Translations under genes and position numbers: made by a program | Source of the DNA: Prevotella sp. | GTDB lineage: Bacteria; Bacteroidota; Bacteroidia; Bacteroidales; Bacteroidaceae | Direction: 5' to 3' | NCBI GenBank assembly: GCA_022641735.1 | Contig: JALCDQ010000010.1 | Coordinates: forward strand, 1 to 64,000 | Length of the DNA: 64,000 nucleotides | The notes under the pieces: generated by a model | Told to the model about the DNA's origin: nothing | Databases searched by the model: none | The model's input: only the letters and a program-made list of their open reading frames with translations | Part shown: positions 19,811 through 34,468 of the stretch, in pieces | Layout: every line of letters starts with the position of its first letter | Position numbering within the stretch: position 1 is the first letter of the stretch

Positions 19811-20123
19811 CCATTCCACCACCGAAAGGCGAAATCGTGCGGGAATGCTGTTCTCCGAGGTCTATTGGCCCGAACTCCTGCTCATACTTCATGACATTCT
19901 CCTGCAAAGCCGCCATCAGGCGCTTAGCATGCTCAGGCGCCATAATTACGCGCGCATTCACCACCGGCTTAGGCAATCCCGGCAGAATGCTGGCGAAATC
20001 GAGCACGAAGTCACTATGGCTATGACTAATCAAAGCCAAATTTGAATACACCCCTGAAGCCACATCCGGCTTCAATTCCATTTGCAGCTGCATCTGCTGC
20101 TTGTTGTCTTTATTATCGTTCAT
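19800..20123 (-). CDS. DUF3467 family protein
   Basis: 107 residues from MNDNKDNKQQMQLQMELKPD. A longer frame with 16 more codons runs through the -7 promoter region and is rejected. The conserved block GVYSNLALISHSHSDFVLDF then ASILPGLPKPVVNARVIMAP and EHAKRLMAALQENVMKYEQEFG matches DUF3467, a small bacterial family of unknown function. In Bacteroidales it is commonly found between rpoC and rpsL (recalled, not checked). Its stop codon lies inside the last unit of repeat array A. Position beside the transcription and translation genes suggests, but does not prove, a related role. Confidence 0.85.
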   Translation of the reverse strand: MNDNKDNKQQMQLQMELKPDVASGVYSNLALISHSHSDFVLDFASILPGLPKPVVNARVIMAPEHAKRLMAALQENVMKYEQEFGPIDLGEQHSRTISPFGGGMGES

Positions 20124-20148
20124 ACACCTTATTATATATATTAGGGGG

Positions 20149-20179
20149 CAAAGATAGCACAAATCGAGCACAGAACAAA
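20149..20179 (-). promoter_or_regulatory. Promoter of the DUF3467 gene
   Basis: -7 box TATCTTTG (complement of 20149-20156) and -33 box TTTG (complement of 20176-20179), separated by 19 bp. This is a close match to the Bacteroidota consensus. It starts 26 bp upstream of the ATG. Confidence 0.8.
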
Positions 20180-20401
20180 ATAATTCCTTTTCTTTTTTAT
20201 GTTGGGATATTGTCTATCTTATAAAAAGGCCCGATAATTCTGGAAACAGCGAAATTACAGATTACCGAAAAACGTCCGTTCAATTAACCATCGGCATAAC
20301 TAGGCTCTGAAGATGAATCATAAATATCTACAAAGGGCGAAAAGAGAGAAAAGTTATACTAAATTAACATGAATTCATCGTGCTATCTTAAAAATCTTTA
20401 T
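20180..20401. other. Divergent intergenic region, no gene seen
   Basis: The gap between the DUF3467 promoter and the plus-strand regulator gene holds no convincing frame, RNA or repeat. It is moderately AT-rich. Confidence 0.5.
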
Positions 20402-20409
20402 TATCTTTG
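20402..20409 (+). promoter_or_regulatory. -7 box of the regulator-kinase operon
   Basis: TATCTTTG on the plus strand, 53 bp upstream of the start at 20463. No clear TTTG -33 box lies about 20 bp before it. Confidence 0.5.
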
Positions 20410-20462
20410 CATAAATGATAGGGCGATGTTAACTATTATATTAAAGATGTTAAAGTAAGTAT

Positions 20463-21023
20463 ATGATTTTAAACCTCTACATCCAAAAAATGATTTATGA
20501 CAAAATGGGGCTTACCCTCAATCTGTCATCTCAATTTGAGCAGTTGTCCGATAAGATTTTCGAGACTACTGGCAAGACTTTAGGGGTGAATACGCTGAAA
20601 CGTCTTTTCGGGAAGTTGCCCGATGTGAACACTTCGGATACCACTTTGAACATCATTGCAGAATTTCTGGGATATCAGAACTGGAAAACACTGAAAAAGA
20701 TTTCGGAGAATGGAAACTCCAAAATCGATGGCATCCATACTACTATCTATCTGAAAGACATGATGGCAGGGCAATCCATAAAGGTTAATTATGAGCCTAA
20801 TCGGGAGCTCCTGCTGAAGGTCAGAGAAGACAAACGATGCCTGGTGACTTCGGCAAAGGGATGCAAAATTCATAAAGGCGACATTCTCGACCTCATTGAC
20901 ATCGTCACAGACTATCCTCTCACGGTGCATCAGGTGGAGCGCGAAGGTGCATTCATCGGGTCTTACATCGGTGGCATAGAGGGCGGAGTGAAGAGGATAG
21001 AGGTAGTTGACTCCGCAAGATAA
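20463..21023 (+). CDS. Hypothetical protein with helical, DNA-binding-like N-terminus
   Basis: 186 residues; MIYDKMGLTLNLSSQFEQLS at codon 10 (20490) is an alternative start. Residues about 17-85 are helical with LSDKIFETTGKTLGVNTLKR-LFGKLPDVN and TLNIIAEFLGYQNWKTLKK. That pattern is seen in Bacteroidota proteins of unknown function and resembles a compact helix-turn-helix. Residues about 95-180 are a beta-rich domain (IYLKDMMAGQSIKVNYEPNR, then KGDILDLIDIVTDYPLTVHQ). It lies 7-13 bp before a membrane kinase gene, so the two form an operon. A regulator or kinase substrate is a possible role; I do not recognise a named family. Confidence 0.7.
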   Translation: MILNLYIQKMIYDKMGLTLNLSSQFEQLSDKIFETTGKTLGVNTLKRLFGKLPDVNTSDTTLNIIAEFLGYQNWKTLKKISENGNSKIDGIHTTIYLKDMMAGQSIKVNYEPNRELLLKVREDKRCLVTSAKGCKIHKGDILDLIDIVTDYPLTVHQVEREGAFIGSYIGGIEGGVKRIEVVDSAR

Positions 21024-21036
21024 TTAATGCTTGCCC

Positions 21037-22791
21037 ATGATAGATACCGTTTCACACTTTACGCCTAACCAAGACGAAGATAATGCCCACGATGAAGAGA
21101 CCTACATCGGTGAGGGCAGCACGTCTGTATGCTATAAGGTGAGGCTCAACGGCAAATGGTTTGCCAAGAAACGACTGAAGCCAGAACTGAAAGACTCTCA
21201 GATTTATCAAAGTGCTCTGAGAAAGGAATATGAATTAGGAGCACGGCTTAACTGCCCCTATTTGGTGCATTATTCGGATATCGGAGAAGACGATGGCGGA
21301 CTCTATGTGCTCACGGATTATGTGGATGGAATACCCTTGTCAAAGTTTATTGACGAGAATCCCGATTATTTCAAATCCCGACGCACCCGCCTACAGTTTA
21401 TAGATGAACTGCTGACGGCCGTGGATTGCCTGCACACCCATCAGATGCTGCACCTGGATTTGAACCCTTCTAACATTCTCATTACCCACATCGGACATCA
21501 TGTGAAGCTCATCGATTATGGCTTCGCTTATCAAGATAGCTACACCGATACCACTGGCGGAACACCCGGTTATTCAGCGCCAGAGCAGTTTTCGCATGCA
21601 TATCCCGTTAGTGCAGCAAGTGACATCTATGCCATCGGGTGTATTCTGAAAGAATACCATCTCACTAATGACCATATCACAGAGCGCTGCATGAAGGAAA
21701 ATCCGGCAGAGCGATACCCATCGGCAACAGATTTGCGCCAAGCCATCCACTCGCATAAGCGAGCCTGGTTGTTTGCCATGGTCACCGCAACCGCCATCCT
21801 TCTGGCCCTGTTTTCAATCTATCATCTTACGAGACCCACGATTGTTCCGGCCAAATACAGCACCTTGAGATTGCCAATAGCAACCGATAGCCAAATGCGC
21901 GTCAGTACAATCGTTCTCGACTCCACGTCGCAACCCCCGCTGATAGGTGGATTGATACAAAATTTTGACAGTACGAAGGTGCTAAACAAAGGTATTATCA
22001 TTAGCCCGAATGCCGATGATTTATTTATTACAGATTCCACGAAGAAAACCAAAATAGAGGAGTTTGATTGCACGCGTGTCATCATCAGTAATACGGTTTC
22101 AATAGAGCACGACAATAGAAATGAGGAGGAATTCATCTATCCCATCGAAAATCTGCAAGGGGACCAGGATTATTATGTGAAAGCCTACGTGATAACGCCA
22201 AAACGGAAAATGATTTACGGGAAAGCAGAAAAGATTCACACGCTCGACTTTTCCCGATTTGAAGGGTGGACAGATGTTGCCAATGTCTTCCAAGCAACTG
22301 ATTATACGGCATTTGACCTCATGACGGATGAAATCTTGGATATCGATAAAGACGGATGTTTCTATTCGGCAAACGAATCCCCCAAAGTATGTTTACGCAA
22401 TACGGAAACGAAAAGAACAGGATATTATAAATTCAAGACACGTTGGAATTATCAGTTATGGTATTCTCACTGTGGAATCAATAGGCTTGAATGGAAATCC
22501 TATGACACCGGCGTTTACAGACCAGTCATGCGGATGATAGCTGGAAAACTTCAGATAAAGCCCGATTGGCACAATGTCAAAGATACACTGAATTTTTATT
22601 ACACAATCAATGGAGATTGGCAACGACCTGAGCATTTCCACTTGAAATACACAAAGCCAATAACGATAACTCATCCTTGTACCATACATTGCTACGCTCG
22701 CCGCAAAGACGGATGCCTTTCTTATACCAATTCTTATCTGGTGACGGCAACTCAAATAAAGGCCTTTTATCCTCTTAAAAATAAGAGATGA
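21037..22791 (+). CDS. Membrane-anchored Ser/Thr protein kinase-like protein
   Basis: 584 residues from the ATG at 21037; a TTG two codons earlier is possible. The kinase domain (about 20-235) has the glycine loop GEGSTSVCYKV, the Lys of WFAKKRLKP, the catalytic loop HLDLNPSNILI (Asp and Asn kept, usual Lys replaced by Asn), DYGFA in place of DFG, and GTPGYSAPEQ. One transmembrane segment follows (about 245-263, WLFAMVTATAILLALFSIYH). The C-terminal 320 residues would be periplasmic and beta-rich. Their last about 70 residues (TLNFYYTINGDWQRPEHFHL and after) resemble a chitobiase/Fn3-associated domain. This is a PknB-like topology. The ligand and target are unknown; the upstream gene is the obvious partner. 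Confidence 0.82.
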   Translation: MIDTVSHFTPNQDEDNAHDEETYIGEGSTSVCYKVRLNGKWFAKKRLKPELKDSQIYQSALRKEYELGARLNCPYLVHYSDIGEDDGGLYVLTDYVDGIPLSKFIDENPDYFKSRRTRLQFIDELLTAVDCLHTHQMLHLDLNPSNILITHIGHHVKLIDYGFAYQDSYTDTTGGTPGYSAPEQFSHAYPVSAASDIYAIGCILKEYHLTNDHITERCMKENPAERYPSATDLRQAIHSHKRAWLFAMVTATAILLALFSIYHLTRPTIVPAKYSTLRLPIATDSQMRVSTIVLDSTSQPPLIGGLIQNFDSTKVLNKGIIISPNADDLFITDSTKKTKIEEFDCTRVIISNTVSIEHDNRNEEEFIYPIENLQGDQDYYVKAYVITPKRKMIYGKAEKIHTLDFSRFEGWTDVANVFQATDYTAFDLMTDEILDIDKDGCFYSANESPKVCLRNTETKRTGYYKFKTRWNYQLWYSHCGINRLEWKSYDTGVYRPVMRMIAGKLQIKPDWHNVKDTLNFYYTINGDWQRPEHFHLKYTKPITITHPCTIHCYARRKDGCLSYTNSYLVTATQIKAFYPLKNKR

Positions 22792-22861
22792 AGGGGCTGA
22801 AAACAGCTAATGTCGACTACAAAAGTTACTAACAACGAGCTAAAAAACGACTAATGACGAT

Positions 22862-22949
22862 ATTACACACAACGTGTAACGTGATTACACACAACGTGTA
22901 ATGACGTTACAAGCCGTGTGTAACCACGTTACAAACCCCATTTGTAATC
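22862..22949. repeat. 22-bp palindromic tandem array B
   Basis: Four units start at 22862, 22884, 22906 and 22928 with an exact 22-bp period. Unit 2 is ATTACACAC-A-ACGTGTAAT plus GAC. Unit 1 is nearly the same, and unit 3 is GTTACAAGC-C-GTGTGTAAC plus CAC. Unit 4 is looser. A degraded unit may precede at 22840. The arms here read TTACA...TGTAA rather than GTAAA...TTTAC, but the 9-1-9 plus 3 layout is the same. It lies between the convergent kinase and rpoC genes. The rest of the 22792-23123 gap shows nothing else. Confidence 0.85.
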
Positions 22950-23123
22950 TTCATTGGTAGCTTTCGTCCCCCTTATCGACCATTATCGACACCCTTGAAA
23001 GCCATTGATAAAGAGGCCAAAAGTCGCTTTTAAACAAGGATTTTGCATCTTGTTGCATTCAAGTTTGAACTGATATACAAGAGTATTTATCGCATAGATC
23101 TATGGTCTTAACAGCAGAATGGC

Positions 23124-23164
23124 ATAAAAAAAAGCCGCAAGCAAATGAATGCCTGCGGCTTTTT
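23124..23164 (-). terminator. Terminator of the rpoBC operon
   Basis: On the minus strand AAAAAGCCGCA (23154-23164) pairs with TGCGGCTTTTT (23129-23139) around a 14-nt loop, with eight T residues in all. It lies 17 bp past the rpoC stop. Confidence 0.9.
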
Positions 23165-23180
23165 GGATATATTCAGAATA

Positions 23181-27503
<4,323 letters not shown>

Positions 27504-27530
27504 GTTCTTTAATTTGTTAAGGGTTCTCTT

Positions 27531-30500
27531 TTATTCAAGTTTGACACTTAATCCAAGGCCGCGAAGCTCATGGAGTAATACATTGAGTGACTCTGGGATA
27601 CCCGGCGTAGGCATCGGATCACCTTTGACGATAGCCTCATAAGCCTTTGAACGACCTACAACATCATCACTCTTTATAGTCAAGATTTCCTGAAGCACAT
27701 GGCTGGCGCCAAAGCCTTCCAATGCCCAAACCTCCATTTCTCCAAAACGCTGACCTCCGAACTGAGCCTTACCACCAAGTGGCTGCTGAGTAATTAAACT
27801 GTAAGGACCAATTGAACGGGCATGCATCTTATCTTCAACCATGTGGCCGAGTTTCAAGAAGTAGGTAATACCAATGGTTGCAGGTTGGTCAAACTGTTCA
27901 CCTGTCTCACCATCATAGATATGAGTAGAGCAAAGACGAGGAAGACCTGCTTTATCTGTCCACTTCTGAAGGTCATCCAGTTTAGCACCATCAAAGATTG
28001 GAGTAGCGAACTTCACGCCGAGTTTCTTTCCTGCAGCTGCAAGAATAGCCTCAAAAATCTGTCCAAGATTCATACGAGATGGCACACCCATAGGGTTCAA
28101 TACCAAGTCTACTGGACGACCGTCCTCCAAGAATGGCATGTCTTCCATACGAACCACCTTAGAGACAATACCCTTGTTTCCGTGGCGACCGGCAAGTTTA
28201 TCACCCACCTGAATCTTACGTTTCTTGGCAACATACACCTTTGCCATCTGAAGAATACCTGAAGGTAATTCATCTCCGATAGTAATAGCAAACTTACGAC
28301 GCTTCAGTTCTGCATCCAGTTGCTTATACTTACGGATATAATTCATGATAAGTTGCTGAATGAGAGCGTTCTTATGCTCATCTGTTGTCCAATCGTTACT
28401 CTGAATTCCATCAAATTCAAGATTCTTCAAAGCGGCTGCTGTGAAATTACTACCCTTCGTAATAATCTCTGCACCTGTATAATCCTTAACACCTTGAGAC
28501 TTCTTGCCCTTTGTCAATTCAAGCAATTTATCTACAAGAATATCCTTCAAATCATTGTTCTTTGCCTCATACTCCTCATCTATCTTGGCAAGTACAACCT
28601 TGTCCTGCTTCTTAGATTCGCGAGTCTTGAGAGCACGAGTGAACATTTTCTTATCTATTACGACACCACTCAATGATGGATTAGCCTTCAAAGAAGAGTC
28701 TTTTACATCACCAGCCTTATCGCCGAAGATGGCACGGAGCAACTTCTCTTCAGGTGAAGGATCACTTTCACCCTTTGGTGAAATCTTTCCAATCAGAATA
28801 TCGCCCGGCTCAACACGAGCACCTACACGAATGACACCATTATCATCCAAATCCTTAGTAGCTTCCTCGCTGACATTTGGAATATCTGATGTAAACTCCT
28901 CAACACCACGCTTTGTCTCACGAACATCAAGCTGATACTCATCTACATGGACAGATGTCAGAATATCTTCACGCACCATGCGCTCAGAGATAACGACAGC
29001 ATCCTCATAGTTATAACCTTTCCAAGGAATGTAGGCAACAAGAAGGTTACGGCCCAATGCCAGTTCTCCGTTCTCAGTAGCATATCCTTCTGTCAGGATG
29101 TCACCTTTCTTTACACGCTGACCCTTATCACAAATAGGACGAAGGTCAATGGTCATATTCTGGTTAGTACGACGGAACTTTGGAATTCTATATTCTTTTA
29201 AGGCCGGTTCGAAACTAACGAAATCTTCTTCTTCTGTACGGTCGTAAAGAATGCGGATAGTTGTTGCATCTACATATTCGATAACACCTTCACCCTCAGC
29301 AGTAATCATCGTGCGAGAATCCTCGCAGACTTTCTTTTCCAATCCTGTTCCTACAATAGGAGCATCATTATGAAGCAATGGAACTGCCTGGCGCATCATG
29401 TTACATCCCATCAGTGCACGGTGACCATCATCATGCTCCAAGAATGGAATCAATCCTGCGGAAACAGAGGCAATCTGCTGTGGAGAAACATCCATCAAGT
29501 CCACCTGATCTGGTGGTACTACAGGATAATCTGCATCCTGACGGCATTTCACGACTTTACGAATAAATGAGCCATTCGGTTTCAGAGGTGCATTACCTTG
29601 ACCGATAATTTTATCTTCTTCCTCTTCAGCGGTAAGATAAATAACATTGCTATTATCCATATCCACCTTTGCGTCAGTGACCTTACGATAAGGTGTAACG
29701 ATAAAGCCAAGGTCGTTGATCTTTGCAAAAAGGCAGAGTGAAGAAATCAATCCGATGTTAGGACCTTCAGGGCTCTCAATAGGACACAGACGGCCATAGT
29801 GCGTATAGTGTACATCTCGAACCTCAAATCCTGCACGTTCACGGGAAAGACCGCCAGGACCTAATGCAGACAAACGGCGCTTATGGGTAACCTCAGCAAG
29901 CGGGTTAGTCTGATCCATGAACTGGCTCAGAGGATTCGTTCCAAAGAAAGAGTTAATGACGCTGGAAATCGTCTTTGCATTAATCAAATCCGTTGGAGTA
30001 AACACCTCATTATCGCGTACATTCATTCTTTCACGAATTGTACGACTCATACGTGCAAGTCCGATAGAGAACTGATTAGCAAGTTGCTCTCCAACAGTAC
30101 GTACACGACGATTGCTCAAATGGTCAATATCATCAACCGTTGCGTTAGAATTCACTAACTGGATGAGATATTTAATAATTGCTATAATATCCTCTTTTGT
30201 GAGCATGCGAACATTCATATCAATATTCAAGCCGAGCTTCTTATTGATACGATAACGGCCCACCTCACCAAGATCATAACGTTTATCAGAGAAAAACAAG
30301 TTCTGAAATACTTCACGTGCACTTGCGTCATCAGCAGGATCTGCATTACGCAACTGACGATAGATATAAAGAACAGCCTCCTTCTCAGAATTTGATGGGT
30401 CTTTGGCAAGCGTATTGAAAATCATAGCATACCTGTTGGCCATTTCCGCATCCTTATGAAGGAGTATTGTAGAAGCACCACTGTCGAGAATCTCGTCAGC

Positions 30501-31343
30501 ATTTTCCTCTGTAATCTCAACCTCGCGCTCCATGATTACTTCGTTGCGCTCAATAGAAACAACTTCGCCCGTATCCTCATCTACGAAATCTTCATTCCAA
30601 CTCTTGAGTACACGTGCAGCAAGTTTACGACCGATGGCCGCTTTCATATTCTTTTTGTTGACCTTAACTTCCTCTGCCAAATCGAAAATCTGAAGGATAT
30701 CTTTATCACTTTCATAACCGATGGCACGGAGAAGAGTCGTAACTGGCAATTTCTTCTTGCGGTCAATATAGGCATACATAACATTATTGATGTCAGTAGC
30801 AAATTCAATCCAAGAACCCTTAAAAGGAATAATACGTGCACTATAAAGCACTGTTCCATTTGCATGGACACCCTGACCGAAGAAAACGCCAGGAGAGCGG
30901 TGCAATTGAGAAACAACTACACGCTCGGCGCCATTAATGACGAATGTTCCATTATGGGTCATATAGGGAATAGTTCCCAAAAAGACATCTTGGATAAATG
31001 TACCGAAATCCTCATGATCAGGATCTGTACAATACAGTTTCATCTTAGCCTTCAAAGGTACGCTATAAGTCAGACCGCGCTCAAGACACTCATCAATAGT
31101 GTAGCGAGGCGGATCGATATAGTAATCCAAGAACTCAAGGACGAAATTATTACGCGTGTCGGTGATAGGGAAGTTTTCAGCAAACACCTTATACAAACCG
31201 TCGTTCTTGCGTTCCTCAGGCGGAGTATCTAACTGCAAAAAGTCTTTGAAAGACTTTAACTGCACATCGAGAAAATCCGGATATGGGTACGGATTATGCA
31301 CGCTGGCAAAATTTACTCTGTTATCAACAATTTTTGTAGCCAT
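27531..31343 (-). CDS. rpoB: RNA polymerase beta subunit
   Basis: 1270 residues. The rifampicin pocket (about 465-510) reads [20 protein letters not shown] and [20 protein letters not shown]. This carries wild-type-looking residues at the Asp, His and Ser sites changed in resistance. The conserved [20 protein letters not shown] and the C-terminal [19 protein letters not shown] are present. It is preceded by a 133-bp gap after rplL that contains a hairpin (31418-31450). Confidence 0.99.
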   Translation of the reverse strand: MATKIVDNRVNFASVHNPYPYPDFLDVQLKSFKDFLQLDTPPEERKNDGLYKVFAENFPITDTRNNFVLEFLDYYIDPPRYTIDECLERGLTYSVPLKAKMKLYCTDPDHEDFGTFIQDVFLGTIPYMTHNGTFVINGAERVVVSQLHRSPGVFFGQGVHANGTVLYSARIIPFKGSWIEFATDINNVMYAYIDRKKKLPVTTLLRAIGYESDKDILQIFDLAEEVKVNKKNMKAAIGRKLAARVLKSWNEDFVDEDTGEVVSIERNEVIMEREVEITEENADEILDSGASTILLHKDAEMANRYAMIFNTLAKDPSNSEKEAVLYIYRQLRNADPADDASAREVFQNLFFSDKRYDLGEVGRYRINKKLGLNIDMNVRMLTKEDIIAIIKYLIQLVNSNATVDDIDHLSNRRVRTVGEQLANQFSIGLARMSRTIRERMNVRDNEVFTPTDLINAKTISSVINSFFGTNPLSQFMDQTNPLAEVTHKRRLSALGPGGLSRERAGFEVRDVHYTHYGRLCPIESPEGPNIGLISSLCLFAKINDLGFIVTPYRKVTDAKVDMDNSNVIYLTAEEEEDKIIGQGNAPLKPNGSFIRKVVKCRQDADYPVVPPDQVDLMDVSPQQIASVSAGLIPFLEHDDGHRALMGCNMMRQAVPLLHNDAPIVGTGLEKKVCEDSRTMITAEGEGVIEYVDATTIRILYDRTEEEDFVSFEPALKEYRIPKFRRTNQNMTIDLRPICDKGQRVKKGDILTEGYATENGELALGRNLLVAYIPWKGYNYEDAVVISERMVREDILTSVHVDEYQLDVRETKRGVEEFTSDIPNVSEEATKDLDDNGVIRVGARVEPGDILIGKISPKGESDPSPEEKLLRAIFGDKAGDVKDSSLKANPSLSGVVIDKKMFTRALKTRESKKQDKVVLAKIDEEYEAKNNDLKDILVDKLLELTKGKKSQGVKDYTGAEIITKGSNFTAAALKNLEFDGIQSNDWTTDEHKNALIQQLIMNYIRKYKQLDAELKRRKFAITIGDELPSGILQMAKVYVAKKRKIQVGDKLAGRHGNKGIVSKVVRMEDMPFLEDGRPVDLVLNPMGVPSRMNLGQIFEAILAAAGKKLGVKFATPIFDGAKLDDLQKWTDKAGLPRLCSTHIYDGETGEQFDQPATIGITYFLKLGHMVEDKMHARSIGPYSLITQQPLGGKAQFGGQRFGEMEVWALEGFGASHVLQEILTIKSDDVVGRSKAYEAIVKGDPMPTPGIPESLNVLLHELRGLGLSVKLE

Positions 31344-31417
31344 AAATTGATTTTAATTGTTCTGTTTATTAGCCTTTATTGGCTTTTAAGGCTGTTGATC
31401 TTTTAAAAGACACAAAA

Positions 31418-31450
31418 GGTTAGGACTCACCGACTGGGCAAATCCTAACC
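31418..31450 (-). promoter_or_regulatory. Hairpin in the rplL-rpoB gap (possible attenuator)
   Basis: GGTTAGGA (31443-31450, transcript side) pairs perfectly with TCCTAACC (31418-31425) around a 17-nt loop. A short T run (TTTTGTG) follows, and a second weak AT-rich stem lies downstream. In E. coli a partial terminator and an RNase III site in the same gap set the ratio of L7/L12 to RNA polymerase. The same role here is inference from position. Confidence 0.6.
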
Positions 31451-31476
31451 GTATTTAGAGAAATCTAAGTCAAGTA

Positions 31477-31857
31477 TTACTTGAGCTCTACCTTAGCACC
31501 AGCTGCCTCGATAGCCTTCTTCAGGTTCTCAGCCTCTTCTTTAGAAAGACCTTCCTTAACAGTAGCAGGAGCACCGTCTACGAGATCCTTAGCTTCTTTC
31601 AGTCCAAGGCCACAAGCCTCTTTCACAGCCTTAACGACCTGAAGTTTTGTTGCGCCAATTTCAGCGAGGACAACATCGAAAGATGTCTTTTCCTCAGCTG
31701 CAGCCTCTGCACCACCTGCAGCAGGACCAGCAGCTACAGCAACAGCTGCAGCAGCAGGCTCAATACCATACTCGTCCTTCAGGACAGTTGCCAACTCTTG
31801 TACATCCTTAACTGAGAGATTAACCAACTCTTCAGCAATAGCTTTAATATCTGCCAT
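31477..31857 (-). CDS. rplL: 50S ribosomal protein L7/L12
   Basis: 126 residues. There is an N-terminal dimerisation helix ([20 protein letters not shown]), an Ala-rich hinge ([20 protein letters not shown]), and a C-terminal factor-binding domain with [20 protein letters not shown]. It forms the flexible stalk that recruits translational GTPases. It lies after rplJ. Confidence 0.99.
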   Translation of the reverse strand: MADIKAIAEELVNLSVKDVQELATVLKDEYGIEPAAAAVAVAAGPAAGGAEAAAEEKTSFDVVLAEIGATKLQVVKAVKEACGLGLKEAKDLVDGAPATVKEGLSKEEAENLKKAIEAAGAKVELK

Positions 31858-31912
31858 TTTATTCTAAAATTTAATTTGTTTTTTAATATTAATGTTTTCG
31901 ACCTTATGTTTT

Positions 31913-32431
31913 TTACTCAGGACGCTCGCCTAAAGTCTTAAGCACACCATGAATAGTGTTTGCGCCTGATTGAAGAGCAGAAACGACGTTCTTCGTTGGA
32001 GACTGCAGCAAAGCCACGATGTCTGCAATAAGTTCGGTCTTGCTCTTGAGAGCTGCTAATTCTTCGAGTTTATCAGCACCTACATAAATGCTTTCCTCAA
32101 CATAAGCAGCCTTGAGTGCCGGAATTTCTTGCTTCTTGAATTCCTTCAGCAACTTAGCTGGAATGTTAGCTGTCTGAGTAAACATAACAGCTGTATTTCC
32201 TTTTAAGGCACTGTAGATAGGCTCGAAATCAATTTCCGAAGCCTCGAAAGCCTTGTGAAGAAGTTTGTTCTTCACTACGACCATCTTGATTTCTTTCTTG
32301 AAGCACTTGCGGCGAAGATCACTTGTAGCCTCTGCATTCAGTCCGGTAACGTCTACCAGATAGAAATGAGGGAACTCTTTCAGCTTTTCGCCGAGCTCTA
32401 CAATAATAGTATCTTTTACTTCTTTTTTCAT
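31913..32431 (-). CDS. rplJ: 50S ribosomal protein L10
   Basis: 172 residues. It starts MKKEVKDTIIVELGEKLKEF and has the L10 core VVVKNKLLHKAFEASE and GNTAVMFTQTANIPAKLLKE. The C-terminal helix anchors L7/L12 dimers. It lies 18 bp after rplA and 55 bp before rplL. Confidence 0.98.
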   Translation of the reverse strand: MKKEVKDTIIVELGEKLKEFPHFYLVDVTGLNAEATSDLRRKCFKKEIKMVVVKNKLLHKAFEASEIDFEPIYSALKGNTAVMFTQTANIPAKLLKEFKKQEIPALKAAYVEESIYVGADKLEELAALKSKTELIADIVALLQSPTKNVVSALQSGANTIHGVLKTLGERPE

Positions 32432-32449
32432 CTTACAAAACTTTTAGAG

Positions 32450-33142
32450 TTATTCAACTGATTTAGGATCAATTTTGACACCCTTACTCATAGTGCTAGA
32501 AATAAAGATACTCTTAATATATGTACCTTTAGCAGCAGCAGGCTTCAGCTTAATAACTGTGGAGATAAACTCCTTAGCATTGCCCAAAATTTGTTCAGGG
32601 GTCATATTTACCTTACCGATTGAAGTGTGGATAATACCAGCCTTATCAACCTTAAAGTCTATTTTACCCTGCTTTACTTCCTTAACTGCCTTAGCAACAT
32701 CCATAGTTACAGTACCGCTCTTAGGGTTAGGCATCAATCCACGAGGACCGAGTACACGACCCAAAGGACCAACTTTACCCATGCAAGACGGCATTGTGAT
32801 GATAACATCAATATCTGTCCATCCACCCTTGATCTTGTCGATATATTCATCAAGACCAACATAATCAGCACCAGCTTCCTTAGCAGTGGCTTCCTGATCA
32901 GGAGTACAGAGGCAGAGCACACGTGTGACCTTACCAGTTCCGTTCGGCAGTGAAACGACACCGCGAACCATCTGATTGGCCTTACGTGGATCTACGCCCA
33001 AACGTACATCAATATCAAGAGATGCGTCAAACTTGGTCGTGGTAATTTCCTTAACCAATTTTGAAGCCTCTTCCAATGTGTATGCCTTCCCTGCTTCAAC
33101 CTTATCAGCTACTGATTTTTGATTTTTTGTCAGTTTACTCAT
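32450..33142 (-). CDS. rplA: 50S ribosomal protein L1
   Basis: 230 residues. It has [20 protein letters not shown], the signature [20 protein letters not shown] and the [13 protein letters not shown] block. It forms the L1 stalk that releases E-site tRNA; in many bacteria it also represses its own L11-L1 operon. It lies 21 bp after rplK. Confidence 0.99.
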   Translation of the reverse strand: MSKLTKNQKSVADKVEAGKAYTLEEASKLVKEITTTKFDASLDIDVRLGVDPRKANQMVRGVVSLPNGTGKVTRVLCLCTPDQEATAKEAGADYVGLDEYIDKIKGGWTDIDVIITMPSCMGKVGPLGRVLGPRGLMPNPKSGTVTMDVAKAVKEVKQGKIDFKVDKAGIIHTSIGKVNMTPEQILGNAKEFISTVIKLKPAAAKGTYIKSIFISSTMSKGVKIDPKSVE

Positions 33143-33163
33143 TGTTTTAATTGAAGTTATTAA

Positions 33164-33604
33164 TTATTTACCCGGGAAGTCCCCTTTTACAGTAACACCC
33201 ATACTTCTTGCTGTGCCAGCAACGAGTCTCATTGCGCTTTCCAAAGTGAAACAATTCAAGTCTACCATTTTGTCTTCAGCGATTGCCTTTACCTGATCCC
33301 AAGTAACAGAAGCAACCTTCTGGCGATTAGGCTGACCTGATCCACTCTTTATCTTGGCTGCCTCTTTCAGCTGAACTGCTGCAGGAGGAGTCTTAATAAC
33401 GAAGCTGAAAGACTTGTCGGTATAGTAAGTGATAACAACAGGAAGTATTTTTCCTGCCTTATCCTGGGTACGGGCGTTGAACTCTTTGCAGAATCCCATA
33501 ATGTTAATTCCCTTGGAACCAAGAGCTGGTCCTACTGGGGGAGAAGGATTCGCAGCGCCACCTTTAATCTGTAATTTGATTAATCCAGCAACTTCTTTAG
33601 CCAT
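33164..33604 (-). CDS. rplK: 50S ribosomal protein L11
   Basis: 146 residues from [21 protein letters not shown] longer frame begins 27 codons earlier, but its extra residues do not match the family. The Pro-rich N-terminal domain ([20 protein letters not shown]) is the thiostrepton/GTPase-centre region. The C-terminal domain has the RNA-binding helices. It lies after nusG. Confidence 0.98.
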   Translation of the reverse strand: MAKEVAGLIKLQIKGGAANPSPPVGPALGSKGINIMGFCKEFNARTQDKAGKILPVVITYYTDKSFSFVIKTPPAAVQLKEAAKIKSGSGQPNRQKVASVTWDQVKAIAEDKMVDLNCFTLESAMRLVAGTARSMGVTVKGDFPGK

Positions 33605-33701
33605 TTTTTTGTTAATAATTAATTGATTAATTAATATAAGTCGAAAGAGTGGAAGCCTCTTCAACAATATATCGGGTAAGCACATCGTAACAAAATGCGC
33701 A

Positions 33702-34247
33702 TTATCCTTCTTTTTCTACTTGCATGAAACTTAATTCCAGTGGAGTCTTGCGACCGAAAATCTTTACCATTACCTTCAGTTTGCGTTTCTCAGAATTCAC
33801 TTCTTCGATAACACCACTGAATCCACTGAACGGACCATCCGTAACTTTGACTGTCTCATCCACTTCAAACGGAATAGCCGTCTCATTCTGGAGTTCTGAC
33901 TCTTCTGCAGCACCAAGCATGCGGTTGATATCAGACTGGGGAACTGGTGACGGATTGTCCAAACCTCCCAAAAAGCCTAAGCAATTTGGCATGAAGCGTA
34001 ACGTATGTGCAACATCACCTACAAGATTGGCCTGAATAAACACGTATCCAGGAAGAGAAATCTTATCTTTCTCCACCCGCTTACCATTACGCAAAGATGC
34101 ATGTTTCTTTGTCGGTATCAAAACTTGAGAAACGTGCGCAGCAAGCAAATCGTTGTGTTTGATTTCGGCCTCAATGTATTCTTTCAACTTAGCCTCTTTT
34201 CCACTCACAGCGCGCAGCACATACCAATTGTTATCTGTCTCAGCCAT
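33702..34247 (-). CDS. nusG: Transcription termination/antitermination factor NusG
   Basis: 181 residues. The NGN domain (about 7-115) has [20 protein letters not shown] and [20 protein letters not shown]. The C-terminal KOW domain has [20 protein letters not shown]. It couples RNA polymerase to Rho or to S10/ribosome. It lies 10 bp after secE, the universal pairing. Confidence 0.98.
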   Translation of the reverse strand: MAETDNNWYVLRAVSGKEAKLKEYIEAEIKHNDLLAAHVSQVLIPTKKHASLRNGKRVEKDKISLPGYVFIQANLVGDVAHTLRFMPNCLGFLGGLDNPSPVPQSDINRMLGAAEESELQNETAIPFEVDETVKVTDGPFSGFSGVIEEVNSEKRKLKVMVKIFGRKTPLELSFMQVEKEG

Positions 34248-34257
34248 CTTCCTTGAT

Positions 34258-34449
34258 TTAATTAGGATAGATTGTATCCATCACGAATCTGAACACGCTG
34301 TCCATTGCAAAGACAATCAGTGCAATGACAAGGGATGCAGACAATACAACCGTTGCGCTATGGACAAGCTCCTTACGAGTTGGCCATGTGGTCTTATGCA
34401 TGAGCTCATTGTAACAAGCTTTGCAATAATTTACTATTTTCTTAAACAT
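34258..34449 (-). CDS. secE: Preprotein translocase subunit SecE
   Basis: 63 residues, the short single-helix type. The amphipathic segment YNELMHKTTWPTRKELVHSA is diagnostic, followed by one transmembrane helix (about 33-52, TVVLSASLVIALIVFAMDSV). It clamps SecY. It lies between tRNA-Trp and nusG. Confidence 0.95.
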   Translation of the reverse strand: MFKKIVNYCKACYNELMHKTTWPTRKELVHSATVVLSASLVIALIVFAMDSVFRFVMDTIYPN

Positions 34450-34468
34450 ATTCTCTTTTGTTCTTTAG

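Noticed and set aside
31419..31431. Shared 13-mer GTTAGGACTCACC with 19799-19811
   Set aside because: A 13-base match is expected many times by chance in 64 kb, and the contexts differ.
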